This document shows positions 1 through 9,797 of a stretch of DNA of 64,000 nt, one piece after another. Made by a program: the position numbers and the translations under genes. The stretch spans positions 2,008,902 through 2,072,901 of the forward strand of contig JAKVOB010000001.1 in assembly GCA_022483015.1 (NCBI GenBank). Direction: 5' to 3'. Every line of letters starts with the position of its first letter. Within the stretch, counting starts at the first letter, position 1. The DNA is from Atopobiaceae bacterium (GTDB lineage: Bacteria; Actinomycetota; Coriobacteriia; Coriobacteriales; Atopobiaceae). The notes beneath the pieces are model-generated. The model was not told where the DNA came from, did not search any database, and saw only the letters and a program-made list of their open reading frames with translations.

Positions 1-257
1 TCGGCGACGTTCTCGCCGTTGAAGAAGACCTTGCCTCCCGAGGGATTGGTGAGGCGCATGATGCAGCGGCCGGTGGTCGACTTGCCACAGCCGGACTCGC
101 CCACGAGGCCGAAGGTCTCGCCGGGGAAGATGTCGAACGAGATGTCATCGACGGCCGAGACCTTCTTGGAGATGCGGCTCGCGAACACGCCGGAGTCCAC
201 AGGGAACGCCTTGGAGAGGTGCTGCACGGAGAGCAGCGGCTTCTTCTCGTCTGCCAT
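1..257 (-). CDS. Peptide ABC transporter ATPase, OppF/DppF type (3' end beyond window)
   Basis: Second ATPase of the first peptide ABC locus; it would hydrolyse ATP on the cytoplasmic face to drive import. About 85 residues are visible, starting MADEKKPLLSVQHLSKAF, with the Walker A motif GESGCGKST about 60 residues in. The rest lies beyond the left edge. The start ATG (257-255) overlaps the TGA stop of the corrected upstream ATPase frame (259-257, TGATG), so the two are translationally coupled. The N-terminus matches OppF/DppF, which follow OppD/DppD in such operons. The substrate cannot be told from this fragment. Confidence 0.88.
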   Translation of the reverse strand, partial: MADEKKPLLSVQHLSKAFPVDSGVFASRISKKVSAVDDISFDIFPGETFGLVGESGCGKSTTGRCIMRLTNPSGGKVFFNGENVA

Positions 258-287
258 CAGCGCTCACCCCCATTCTTGGTCGCGTCG

Positions 288-1418
288 TCAGTCGCCGAGG
301 AAGCAGGTGCCTCGGACGAGCTCTGTGCCTTCGTCTTGGTACGGGAGTTGGCCGGTGCGTTCTTGGCCACGAAGTCGGCATCCATCGAGTAGTGGCACCT
401 GGAATAGTGGCCCTGTCTCGGTGGTATAGGTCTCAGGACGCTCCGAGCGGCACTTGTCCGTGGCATACGGGCACCTCGGGCTGAAGGAGCAACCGGCGGG
501 AACGTTCACGAGCGAAGGCGGGTTGCCCTTGATGGGTGTCAGGGGGACCTTCTCGTTCGCGAGAGGCTTGGGGATCGAGCGGACCAGGCCCCAGGTATAG
601 GGATGCATCGGGTTGTAGAAGATGTCATCGGCCGAGCCGAACTCCACGGGGCGGCCCGCATACATGACCATGATCTTGTCGGCGACGTCGGCCACCACGC
701 CGAGGTCGTGCGTGATCATGACGATGGCGTTGCCGTTCTTCTCCTGCATCTCCTGCATGAGCTCGATGATCTGGGCCTGGATGGTGACGTCCAGGGCCGT
801 GGTCGGCTCGTCGGCGATGAGGATGTCCGGGTCACAGGCAAGGGCCATGGCGATCATGACGCGCTGACGCATTCCGCCAGAGAACTGGTGAGGGTAATCC
901 TTCACGCGTTGCTCCGGGTTGGGGATGCCGACCATGTCGAGCAGCTCGACGGCGCGGGCCAAGGCCTCCTTCTTGGAGTACCCACGATGCAGGCGCAGAC
1001 CCTCGCCAAGCTGACGCCCGATGGTATAGACGGGGTTCAGCGAGGTCATGGGGTCCTGGAAGACCATGGCAATGTCGTTGCCACGGATGTCCTGCATCTG
1101 CTTGTCGGTCATCTCGAGCAACGAGTGGCCACGATAGCGGATGTCGCCGCCCTCGACCCTTCCCGGCGGCATGTCGATGAGGCCCATGATGGTCATGGCC
1201 GTGACCGACTTGCCGCTTCCGGACTCCCCCACCACACCGAGGGTCTCGCCGCGGTCGAGGGTGTACGAGACGCCATCGACGGCCTTGACGACGCCGTCCT
1301 GGGTGTGGAAGTACATCTTGAGGTCATCAAGCTCGAGCAGATGGCATCCCTCGGGGACCGGCTGGTCCTTGAGATCGACGTGCTGCTCGTTGCTGTTGTT
1401 CTTCTTCGTCATGATCAC
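288..1418 (-). CDS. Peptide ABC transporter ATPase, OppD/DppD type, with frameshifted C-terminus
   Basis: Cytoplasmic ATPase of the first peptide importer. Walker A GESGSGKS, signature FSGGMRQR, Walker B ILIADEP and the H-loop MITHDL are intact, followed by the first part of the C-terminal cysteine region ([15 protein letters not shown]). At about residue 336 the frame leaves the family: the expected tail [17 protein letters not shown] lies in the +1 frame and ends at TGA 259-257, overlapping the next start. One extra base in the ccc run at 411-413 explains it. As read, the product is 376 aa with an unrelated tail and lacks the fourth cysteine. The start is GTG 1418, overlapping the upstream TGA, or ATG 1412. 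A sequencing or assembly error is as likely as a real mutation. Confidence 0.9.
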   Translation of the reverse strand: MIMTKKNNSNEQHVDLKDQPVPEGCHLLELDDLKMYFHTQDGVVKAVDGVSYTLDRGETLGVVGESGSGKSVTAMTIMGLIDMPPGRVEGGDIRYRGHSLLEMTDKQMQDIRGNDIAMVFQDPMTSLNPVYTIGRQLGEGLRLHRGYSKKEALARAVELLDMVGIPNPEQRVKDYPHQFSGGMRQRVMIAMALACDPDILIADEPTTALDVTIQAQIIELMQEMQEKNGNAIVMITHDLGVVADVADKIMVMYAGRPVEFGSADDIFYNPMHPYTWGLVRSIPKPLANEKVPLTPIKGNPPSLVNVPAGCSFSPRCPYATDKCRSERPETYTTETGPLFQVPLLDGCRLRGQERTGQLPYQDEGTELVRGTCFLGD

Positions 1419-2368
1419 GCGTCCTTCATCTTGACGTCGAGGGCATCGCGCAGACCGTCACCCAGCAGGGTGAACGCAAGCACCGTGGAGATGATGGCAA
1501 GGCCGGGCATGAGCATCAGCCAAGGCTGCGTCTGCAGGTATTGCTGGCCATCCTGAATCATGATGCCCCAGGAGGGCGTAGGCGGCGTGACGCCCATGCC
1601 CAGGTAGGACAGCGCCGACTCGGTGAGGATGGCGCCGCCGACGTTCATCGTGGCATAGACCACGATGGAGGCGACGGAGTTGGGGAAGATGTGGCGCACG
1701 ATGATGCGCGCGTCGGAGGCACCCATGGAGCGGGCGGCGTCCACGTAGTCGTTCTCCTTGACCGAGAGGATCGCGCTCCTGAAGACTCGCGCGATGCTCG
1801 GCCAGCCCAGGACGCCGATGGCTATGAAGACGTTCTGTATGCCCGACCCTATCACGGCGAGCATGACGATGACGAACAGCGTGTACGGGAACGCCAGGAA
1901 GATGTCGGCAAGGCGCATGATGATGGTGTCCCAGATGCCGCCGTAGTAGGCAGCGAGGGCACCCATGACGAGGCCGATCACCGTGGAGATCGCCGTGGCG
2001 AGGAGGCCGACGGCAAGTGAGATGCGCGACCCATAGATGACGCGGCAGAGCACGTCGCGGCCCATGGCGTCGGTGCCGAACGGATGCTCGAGCGACGGCG
2101 GCAGCTTGGAGAGCTCAGCCATCTGCGAGGAGTCGATCTGCGTGGGCGAGCCCAGCCACTGGGGGACCCAGAGGTCGGCCGTGATGGCGATGAGCGTGAT
2201 GATGATGATCCAGACGAGGCCGACCATGGCGAGCTTGTTGCGCTTGAGGCGGCTGAAGGCGTCGCTCCAGAGCGTACGTGTGGGCTTGGTCTCCTCCTCA
2301 TGGGCCTGCATGGTGTCCTCGACATGAGCTACGTACTGGTCCTCAGTCTTCTTTTCCTTCTTTACCAT
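1415..2368 (-). CDS. Peptide ABC transporter permease, OppC/DppC type
   Basis: Inner-membrane permease of the first peptide importer (317 aa). It has a charged cytoplasmic N-terminus of about 45 residues, a first membrane span (AMVGLVWIIIITLIAI), the family motif HPFGTDAMGRDVL, further spans, and the EAA cytoplasmic loop DYVDAARSMGASDARI that docks on the ATPase. It ends in the usual LLGDGLRDALD tail. The ATG start follows a GGGGGG-type ribosome site. The gene starts 11 bp after the DppB-type permease, and its stop overlaps the ATPase start (GTGA). Confidence 0.93.
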   Translation of the reverse strand: MVKKEKKTEDQYVAHVEDTMQAHEEETKPTRTLWSDAFSRLKRNKLAMVGLVWIIIITLIAITADLWVPQWLGSPTQIDSSQMAELSKLPPSLEHPFGTDAMGRDVLCRVIYGSRISLAVGLLATAISTVIGLVMGALAAYYGGIWDTIIMRLADIFLAFPYTLFVIVMLAVIGSGIQNVFIAIGVLGWPSIARVFRSAILSVKENDYVDAARSMGASDARIIVRHIFPNSVASIVVYATMNVGGAILTESALSYLGMGVTPPTPSWGIMIQDGQQYLQTQPWLMLMPGLAIISTVLAFTLLGDGLRDALDVKMKDA

Positions 2369-2379
2369 GTCACGCCCCC

Positions 2380-3417
2380 CTATGCCTTGTCCTTGGGCGC
2401 GCCATACCTGATGCGAGGATCAAGGAAGGCATAGCTCACGTCCACTATGAGGTTGATGATGAGCACGACGATGACCACCAGGGTCACGCCGCCCATGACG
2501 ATGGGCCAGTCACGTTGGGTGATGGCTCGGTAGATCTCATAGCCCACACCGGGCCAGTTGAAGACCGTCTCGGTCAGGATGGCACCCGAGAGCATCGAGC
2601 CGAAGTCGATGCCGATGTAGGTCACGACGGGGATGAGGGCGTTCTTGAGCGCGTGGTGCACGATGATGTTGCGCCGCGAGAGGCCCTTGGCCTTGGCCGT
2701 CCGGATGTAGTCCTGGTTCATGACCTCGAGGAGCTGCGAGCGCATGATGCGGGCGGCATAGGCGGTGGACACGGCCGCGAGCGTGCAGGCCGGCAGGATG
2801 TAGTAGACCCAGTCCTGGAACTCTGACCCTGGGCTTCCAGCGCCCGAGATGGGCAGGTAGAATCCCCCGCCCGTCCAATCCTTCATCCAGATGCCGAAGA
2901 ACAGCTGTAAGAGCATGCCTAGCCAGAAGGCAGGCATGGCCACCAGGAGCGAGGTGATGAGCGTCACGAGGACATCCCAGAAGGAGTATCTCTTGATGGC
3001 CGATATCATACCGGCACCTATGCCCACCACCGTCTCTATGATGATGGCGACGATAGCGAGCTTGATGGTGTATGGATACTTCTGCGCGAAGATGTCCGTC
3101 ACCGCCTCACCGCGCGTGTAGGAGGTACCCAGGTCACCGTGGAGCAGGCCGTTCATGTAGCTGAGGTACTGCTTCCACAGGGGGGTCTTTATGGTGTTGC
3201 CGTCCTCGTCATACACGATGCTGCCATCGCTGTTGGTCTCGATGAGGCCATTCGAGGCACGCAGCTGCAGCTCGACCGCAGGAGTGAGCGCCTTGTCGCC
3301 GGCGATCAACTTGATGGGGTCTCCGGGGACGACGTTCTTGACCACGAAGAGGATGATCGTGACGCCGATGAACACCGGAATGAACTGCAGGATGCGCTTG
3401 ATGATGTACTTGACCAT
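2380..3417 (-). CDS. Peptide ABC transporter permease, OppB/DppB type
   Basis: First permease of the locus, 345 aa from the ATG at 3417-3415. The open frame extends further upstream, but this start has AGGAG about 8 bases ahead and gives the canonical N-terminus MVKYIIKRILQFIPVFIGV. Six membrane spans are expected. The EAA-type loop DYIRTAKAKGLSRRNI and the C-terminal FLDPRIRYG are typical of the DppB family. It pairs with the OppC-type permease directly downstream. A perfect stem-loop (3602-3633) separates it from the upstream binding-protein gene. Confidence 0.92.
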   Translation of the reverse strand: MVKYIIKRILQFIPVFIGVTIILFVVKNVVPGDPIKLIAGDKALTPAVELQLRASNGLIETNSDGSIVYDEDGNTIKTPLWKQYLSYMNGLLHGDLGTSYTRGEAVTDIFAQKYPYTIKLAIVAIIIETVVGIGAGMISAIKRYSFWDVLVTLITSLLVAMPAFWLGMLLQLFFGIWMKDWTGGGFYLPISGAGSPGSEFQDWVYYILPACTLAAVSTAYAARIMRSQLLEVMNQDYIRTAKAKGLSRRNIIVHHALKNALIPVVTYIGIDFGSMLSGAILTETVFNWPGVGYEIYRAITQRDWPIVMGGVTLVVIVVLIINLIVDVSYAFLDPRIRYGAPKDKA

Positions 3418-3601
3418 ACGCAGGTCTCCTGACGTTCGGTGGACAGATGCCGGCCCGTTGATGCGCGAAACTGAAAGCGTATCTGCTCTTACGGGACGGA
3501 GTATGCAATCGAGGGTGAAGTATACCCGTACGAGAGCCGCTCCGCCCCGTGGGAACGGATATGTAACAAGTCCGTTAACAAACGAGAAGCGCGGCAAGCA
3601 C

Positions 3602-3633
3602 GCGGCGGGGCACCCCGAAGGATGCCCCGCCGC
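3602..3633 (-). terminator. Stem-loop between binding protein and permease genes
   Basis: Perfect 11-bp stem GCGGCGGGGCA/TGCCCCGCCGC (3602-3612 and 3623-3633) with a 10-base loop, placed about 25 bases after the binding-protein stop on the minus strand. There is no U-run, so it is more likely an mRNA-stabilising or partial-termination element than a full terminator. Confidence 0.6.
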
Positions 3634-3656
3634 AGGTCAAACACGGGCCATGCAGA

Positions 3657-5354
3657 CTACGAGGAAAGCTCGCACTGCGACATGTCGGCCTTCTTCTGCG
3701 GGTCGACATAGAGGCTCTGGATCTTGCTCGAGCCGCAGACCTGGTGCTTGTAGAACATGAGCGGGATGACCGGCATGTCCTCGGCGATCGTCTTGTTGAC
3801 CGCCTGGAGCTTGGAGATGCGCTGGTCGTCGTCGGTCGTGGTACGGGCCTCGGTGATGGCCGCATCGACGTCGGCGTTGGAGTACTGCGAACGGTTGTCG
3901 CCGTTGCCGGTGTAGAACAGCGGATACAGGAAGTTGTCCATGATCGGGTAGTCGGCGATCCAGCCGAGACGCCCCATCTGGAAGTCGCCCGCGTCATAGT
4001 CGTCGAGGATGGCCGCCCACTCCTTGGTGGTCGAGGCCACGTCGATGCCCACGGCGTTGAGGTCGGAGATGACCGACTCCATGATCTGCTTGTGCGAGCC
4101 GTCGAGGTTGTAGGACAGCGTGAGCGAGAGGTTGCGCTTGCCGTCGGAGCCTGCGGGGTAGTACTGGTCGAGCAGCGCCACGGCAGCGTCCTTGTCGTAC
4201 TTGGAGTACGCCCAGGCACCCTCCTCGTAGCCCTTGATTCCGGGCGGGACGATGTTGTCGGCGGGGTTGCGCGTGCCGGAGAACAGCGTGTCGCAGATCG
4301 CCTGACGGTTGATGGCGAGCGAGATGGCACGACGGAGGTTGACGTCGGCCATGACGGGGTCCTTCACGTTGACGGCGATGTAGTACGTGGAGAGCTCGTC
4401 GCCCAGGAGGATCTGCTTGCCCGGGGTGATGGTGAAGCCGTCGTCGGACTGGCCGTAGGTCTTGAGGGCATCGTCGATCATGGACGTCGGGACCTCGGCG
4501 ACATCGATGTTGCCGGCCTGGAACTCCTTGTAGGCGGTCTCGGCATCCTTCTGGATGTTGAAGTGCACGCCGTCGATGGTGGCCTTGGAGTCGCCGTAGT
4601 AGTCATCGTTCTTGACGATGTCGATGTACTGGCCGTCCTCCCACTTGCCGCTCATCTTGAAGGGGCCGTTGCCGATGGGGGCATAGTAGAAGGTCTTGTG
4701 GTCGTCGATCGCGGCCTGGGGCACCGGCACGAGCGCGGGGTGCGAGCAGACGTAGGGGAAGTCGGCGTAGGGAGCCGTGAGCTGGACGACGAAGGTGTTG
4801 TCGTCGGGGCAGGTGAGACCGGGCATCTCGGTGGCGTTGCCGGCCTGGAGCTCGTCATAGCCCTGGACCATGGCGAGGTGGTACGAGATGACCGAGGGAC
4901 TCGCGGACGCGGTGTCGTCACCGGTGGTGAGCGTGTTGGGGTTCACGATGCGCTCCCAGCCACGCTTGAAGGCCTTGGCGTCGACGGCATCGCCGTTCGA
5001 GAACTTCGCACCCTCGGCAAGGTGGAAGGTGAACTTGGTGGCGTCGTCGGACGCCTCCCAGGACGTGGCGGCAAGGGGAACCAGCTGGCTCTTGGAGAAG
5101 TCATAGCTCACGAGGGAATCGAACAGCTGGTAGCAGACCTGCGTGCCCTGGTCCTCCTGGCAGTTGAACGGATCGATGCACTCGGGGTTGTTGAGGTAGT
5201 AGTTGAGCGTACCTCCCGAGGTCGACGTGGTGGACGCCGTCGTGGTGTCCCCACCCTTCTTGCCACAGCCGGCAAGCGCCACGAGCGCACTCGCGGCGAT
5301 ACCTCCCTTGACGAAGGTACGGCGGCCCATCACGGGCTGCTTGAAATCTGCCAT
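3657..5354 (-). CDS. Peptide-binding lipoprotein, SBP family 5 (first locus)
   Basis: Extracytoplasmic solute-binding protein of 565 aa, first gene of the locus, which captures peptides and delivers them to the permeases. The N-terminus has twin arginines (R11-R12, RRTFVKGG), a hydrophobic stretch and the lipobox ALAGC with C30 as lipidation site, so it is a probable Tat-exported lipoprotein. The Ser/Thr/Gly-rich linker after the cysteine and the SBP_bac_5 core (for example DNIVPPGIKGYEEGAWAY) fit DppA/OppA. Its start has a very strong ribosome site, GGAGGAATTGC-ATG. Peptide rather than nickel or sugar is inferred from the family. Confidence 0.9.
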   Translation of the reverse strand: MADFKQPVMGRRTFVKGGIAASALVALAGCGKKGGDTTTASTTSTSGGTLNYYLNNPECIDPFNCQEDQGTQVCYQLFDSLVSYDFSKSQLVPLAATSWEASDDATKFTFHLAEGAKFSNGDAVDAKAFKRGWERIVNPNTLTTGDDTASASPSVISYHLAMVQGYDELQAGNATEMPGLTCPDDNTFVVQLTAPYADFPYVCSHPALVPVPQAAIDDHKTFYYAPIGNGPFKMSGKWEDGQYIDIVKNDDYYGDSKATIDGVHFNIQKDAETAYKEFQAGNIDVAEVPTSMIDDALKTYGQSDDGFTITPGKQILLGDELSTYYIAVNVKDPVMADVNLRRAISLAINRQAICDTLFSGTRNPADNIVPPGIKGYEEGAWAYSKYDKDAAVALLDQYYPAGSDGKRNLSLTLSYNLDGSHKQIMESVISDLNAVGIDVASTTKEWAAILDDYDAGDFQMGRLGWIADYPIMDNFLYPLFYTGNGDNRSQYSNADVDAAITEARTTTDDDQRISKLQAVNKTIAEDMPVIPLMFYKHQVCGSSKIQSLYVDPQKKADMSQCELSS

Positions 5355-5567
5355 GCAATTCCTCCTTCGCTTACGACAAGGGGCAGGTCAACCTGTATGG
5401 CCATGGGTCCCCTTGCCAAACCGTCGGGCTGCCGTGCATCCCCCGCCCGACCACAATCACCCGTTTACTCTCCCCTATCTGAAGGTCGATTGCAAGCAAT
5501 TGACGGCGAAGGACCTGCCTTTGACGGGGAAACGACATATGCAGGGAACGAACCTGACACAGAGGGC

Positions 5568-5602
5568 GAGGGGTCGCCCCCACACATGTGGGACGACCCC
5601 TC
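5568..5602 (-). terminator. Stem-loop after second peptide ABC locus
   Basis: Stem GAGGGGTCG (5568-5576) pairs with CGACCCCTC (5594-5602) around an inner CCCAC/GTGGG pairing. It lies about 30 bases past the stop of the last ATPase gene, a fitting end for the second transporter operon. Confidence 0.65.
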
Positions 5603-5629
5603 GAGAGGTACCTTCCTGGTGTCGACGCC

Positions 5630-6719
5630 CTATTCCTCAGGCGTCATCCCGCGCGACTCGGGTCCGGAGTGGGCCGTACGCCCGAAGGTCTGGCTTGCCG
5701 ACGTGCGCGAGAGGTCATGGGCCTTCGCCACGACGTCGTCGGGCGTGACGCCGTCATAGCGATGGCAGGCGCACCAATGGCCGGGGAGCTCCTCGTAGAG
5801 GTCGGGCATGGCCACGTCGCACGCGCCGATCTTGGCGAAGCAGCGGCTCGCGAAGCGGCAGCCTGCCGGCGGGTCGATCGGGCTGGGGACGTCGCCCTCG
5901 AGGATGATGCGCTTGCGGCGGAGCTTCGGGTCGACCGACGGGATGGCCGAGAGGAGCGCCTGCGTGTAGGGGCACAGGGGCTCATGGTAGAGCTCGCCCT
6001 TCTCGGCGACCTCCATGAGCTTGCCGAGGTACATGACGCCCACACGGTCAGAGATGTGCTTCACGACCGAGAGGCCGTGGGCGATGAAGAGGTAGGTGAG
6101 GCCGAACTCGTCCTGGAGGTCCCCCAGGAGGTTCAGCACCTGGGCCTGCACGGACACGTCGAGGGCCGAGACCGGCTCGTCGCAGACGATGAGCTTCGGG
6201 TTCACGGCCAGGGCACGGGCGATGCCCACACGCTGACGCTGGCCGCCCGAGAACTCATGCGGGTAGCGGTTGCGCATGTATGAGGCCAGGCCCACGCACT
6301 CGAGCAGCTCGTCCACGCGGTCGTCGACCTTGTCGGCGGGAAGCACGTTGTTGGTGCGGATGGGCTCGGCGATGATGTTGCCTACCGTCATGCGGGGGTT
6401 GAGGCTCGCATAGGGGTCCTGGAAGATGAGCTGGATGTCGCAGCAATGGCTCCTGCGCTCGCGATCGCTCATCGCCGTGAGGTCCTGGCCGTCGAAGGTG
6501 ATGGTGCCCGACGTGGGCTTGAGCAGCCCCACGAGCATCTTGCCGATGGTCGACTTGCCGCAGCCCGACTCGCCCACGAGGCCGAAGCACTCGCCACGAT
6601 GGATCTGGAAGGACACGTCATCCACGGCCTGAACGAACGAGGTCGGCTTGCCGAAGAAGTTCGAGTCGGCCACGAAGCTCTTGGTGAGGTGCTGCACGTC
6701 GAGAAGGACGTCGTCATCC

Positions 6720-6727
<8 letters not shown>
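5630..6727 (-). CDS. Peptide ABC transporter ATPase, OppF/DppF type (second locus)
   Basis: Cytoplasmic ATPase of 365 aa, last gene of the second peptide locus. The start is the ATG at 6727-6725 with GAGGGGAGGAACA just ahead; the longer open frame upstream is not used. It shows Walker [10 protein letters not shown], the signature FSGGQRQR, Walker B LIVCDEP, H-loop AHGL, and the C-terminal oligopeptide domain with [15 protein letters not shown] and a final WCACH, giving the cysteine set of this family. It overlaps the upstream OppD-type gene by 8 bp. A tail of about 45 residues after WCACH is longer than usual and low in complexity. Confidence 0.92.
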
Positions 6728-7708
<981 letters not shown>

Positions 7709-7712
<4 letters not shown>

Positions 7713-8650
7713 TTCCTTCTCGACTTGGGATCGATGGCATCGCGGATGCCGTCACCGAGCAGGTTGAACGCGAGCACGGTGAGGGTGATGGCGAGGCCGG
7801 GATAGATCATGGTGTACGGGGCCGAGAAGATGTAGTTGCGGCCACGTCCGAGCATGTCGCCCCACTCTGCCGCAGGCGGCTGCACGCCGAGGCCCAGGAA
7901 GCCCAGCGCCGCGCAGTCGAGGATGGCGCCCGAGATGCCGAGCGTCGCGCGCACGATGATGGAGGGCATGACGTTGGGAAGGATGTGCCTGAAGATGATG
8001 GCGCTGTCCTTGTCGCCGATGACGCGGGCGGCGGCCACGTAGTCGTCCTGCTTGACCGACAGGATCTGGCTGCGCACGATGCGCGCGTACTCGGGGATGG
8101 AGACCAGGCCGATGGCCACGACCGCCTTGTCGATGCCGGTCCCCAGCGCGGCCATGAAGGCGATGGCCAACAGGATCGACGGGATGGCGAGCATGACGTC
8201 CATGATGCGCATGATGACGGTGTCGACGATGCCGCCCTTGTAGCCGGCGATGGCCCCCAGGGTCACACCGATGCTGAGCGAGATCGCGACGGCGAGGAGA
8301 CCGACCGTGAGCGAGATCTGGGTACCCACGAGGATGCGGCTGAAGATGTCGCGGCCCTGCTGGTCGGTGCCGCACCAGTGCGCGGCCGAAGGTGCCGCGA
8401 AGGACTGCGAGAGGTCCTGCTCGTAGGGGTCGTATGGGAGTATCGACGGGAACAGCGCCGTGGTGACGGCGATGACCACGAGCAGCGCGATGAAGACCAG
8501 GCTGATCATGGCCGCCTTGTTGCCGCAGAGCGAGTACCAGACGTCCTTCCAGAGCGACTCGGGCTTCTCCTTGGCCTCCGCCTCGGGCGGGGTGTCGTTG
8601 GGGACCATGCCGGGCTTCTCGTCCAGCGTGGCCGAAGCGGTATCTGCCAT
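7709..8650 (-). CDS. Peptide ABC transporter permease, OppC/DppC type (second locus)
   Basis: Inner-membrane permease, 313 aa from the ATG at 8650-8648. It has an acidic N-terminal segment of about 40 residues, a first span ([16 protein letters not shown]), the motif [13 protein letters not shown] that is the family version of GTDxxGRD, and the EAA loop [16 protein letters not shown]. The C-terminus [13 protein letters not shown] is standard. It starts 5 bp after the DppB-type permease stop, behind GAGGGGTGAG. Confidence 0.92.
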
Positions 8651-8655
8651 TGCGC

Positions 8656-9672
8656 TCACCCCTCTTCCTTCGAGTACTTGATGCGGGGATCGAGGTAGGC
8701 ATAGATGATGTCGACCACGAGGTTGATGATCACGAAGATGCATCCGATGAGAAGGACCACGCCCTGTACCACGGGGAAGTCGCTCTTCAGGATGCATTCG
8801 ACGGTGTACTTGCCGATGCCCGGCCAGGCGAAGACCGTCTCGGTGAGGACGGCGCCGCCGAGGAGGCTCCCCAGCTGGAGGCCGATGACGGTGGTGATCG
8901 GGAGCATGGCGTTGCGCAGCGCATGGTGTCGAGTCACGACGCCCTTGCGCAGGCCCTTGGCGCGCGCGGTGCGGACGTAGTCCTCGTTCAGGGTGTCGAG
9001 CATGCTCGAGCGGGTCATGCGCGTGATGATGGCCATGGAGTACATCGAGAGCGCGAGCGCCGGCAGGATGATGTGCTGGAGGGCGTTGCCAAGCGCCTCG
9101 AAGTCACCCGAGAGCAGGGTGTCGATGAGGTAGAACCCAGTGCCTCCCACGGGCTGCAGCAGCGGGTCGATGCGGCCGCCCGAAGGCAGCAGGTGGAGCT
9201 GGCCGGCGAACAGGATGATGAGCAGGATGCCGAGCCAGAAGATGGGCATCGAGACGCCGACGAGCGCGATCACCATGGAGATGCCGTCGATGGCCGTCCC
9301 CTTGTGGACGGCGGAGACCACACCGAGCACGAGGCCCAGGATCGTGGCGATCACGATGGCGACGAGCGCGAGCTCGATGGTGGCCGGGAAGCGGCTCATG
9401 ATCTCGGTCGTGACCGAGGTGTGCGTGTAGTACGACGTCCCGAGGTCACCATGGAGCGCTCCCCCGATGAAGTTGAGATACTGCACGACGATCGGGTCGT
9501 TGAGGCCGTTCGCATCCCTCCACGCCTGCATGGCGTCGGCAGTCGCATGCTCGCCGAGCACGACGGGCGCCGGGTCGGCAGAGAAGACGCGCATGATGAG
9601 GAACACGACGATGGACACGCCGAAGAGCACGAGGATCGACTGGAGGATTCTTCTGATGATGTACTTCGCCAC
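8656..9672 (-). CDS. Peptide ABC transporter permease, OppB/DppB type (second locus)
   Basis: Inner-membrane permease of 338 aa beginning MAKYIIRRILQSILVLFGV from a GTG start at 9672-9670, behind an AAAGGGGG ribosome site. It has six predicted spans and the EAA loop DYVRTARAKGLRKGVV. It is the partner of the OppC-type permease directly downstream. A perfect stem-loop at 9725-9755 separates it from the binding-protein gene upstream. Confidence 0.92.
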   Translation of the reverse strand: MAKYIIRRILQSILVLFGVSIVVFLIMRVFSADPAPVVLGEHATADAMQAWRDANGLNDPIVVQYLNFIGGALHGDLGTSYYTHTSVTTEIMSRFPATIELALVAIVIATILGLVLGVVSAVHKGTAIDGISMVIALVGVSMPIFWLGILLIILFAGQLHLLPSGGRIDPLLQPVGGTGFYLIDTLLSGDFEALGNALQHIILPALALSMYSMAIITRMTRSSMLDTLNEDYVRTARAKGLRKGVVTRHHALRNAMLPITTVIGLQLGSLLGGAVLTETVFAWPGIGKYTVECILKSDFPVVQGVVLLIGCIFVIINLVVDIIYAYLDPRIKYSKEEG

Positions 9673-9724
9673 TGGGCAGACCCCCTTTCCGTTATAGGGC
9701 CCTTTCAGGCTTCTTCACGTGACA

Positions 9725-9755
9725 CGACAGGCCGAGCGCAAGGCCCGGCCTGTCG
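9725..9755 (-). terminator. Stem-loop between binding protein and permease genes (second locus)
   Basis: Perfect 10-bp stem CGACAGGCCG/CGGCCTGTCG (9725-9734 and 9746-9755), 11-base loop, about 40 bases after the binding-protein stop. It has the same position and shape as the element at 3602-3633, without a U-run. Confidence 0.6.
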
Positions 9756-9797
9756 CATGACACCTCTGGCGCGGCATCGAGCCGCGGACAGGGGTTC

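Noticed and set aside
3744-5759. 671-codon open frame antisense to the first binding-protein gene
   Set aside because: A shadow of the high-GC coding strand: Val/Gly/Asp-rich composition, no family match and fully inside a well-supported gene. The same holds for long antisense frames at 20113-21924, 43289-45283, 46844-48661 and 49100-51247.
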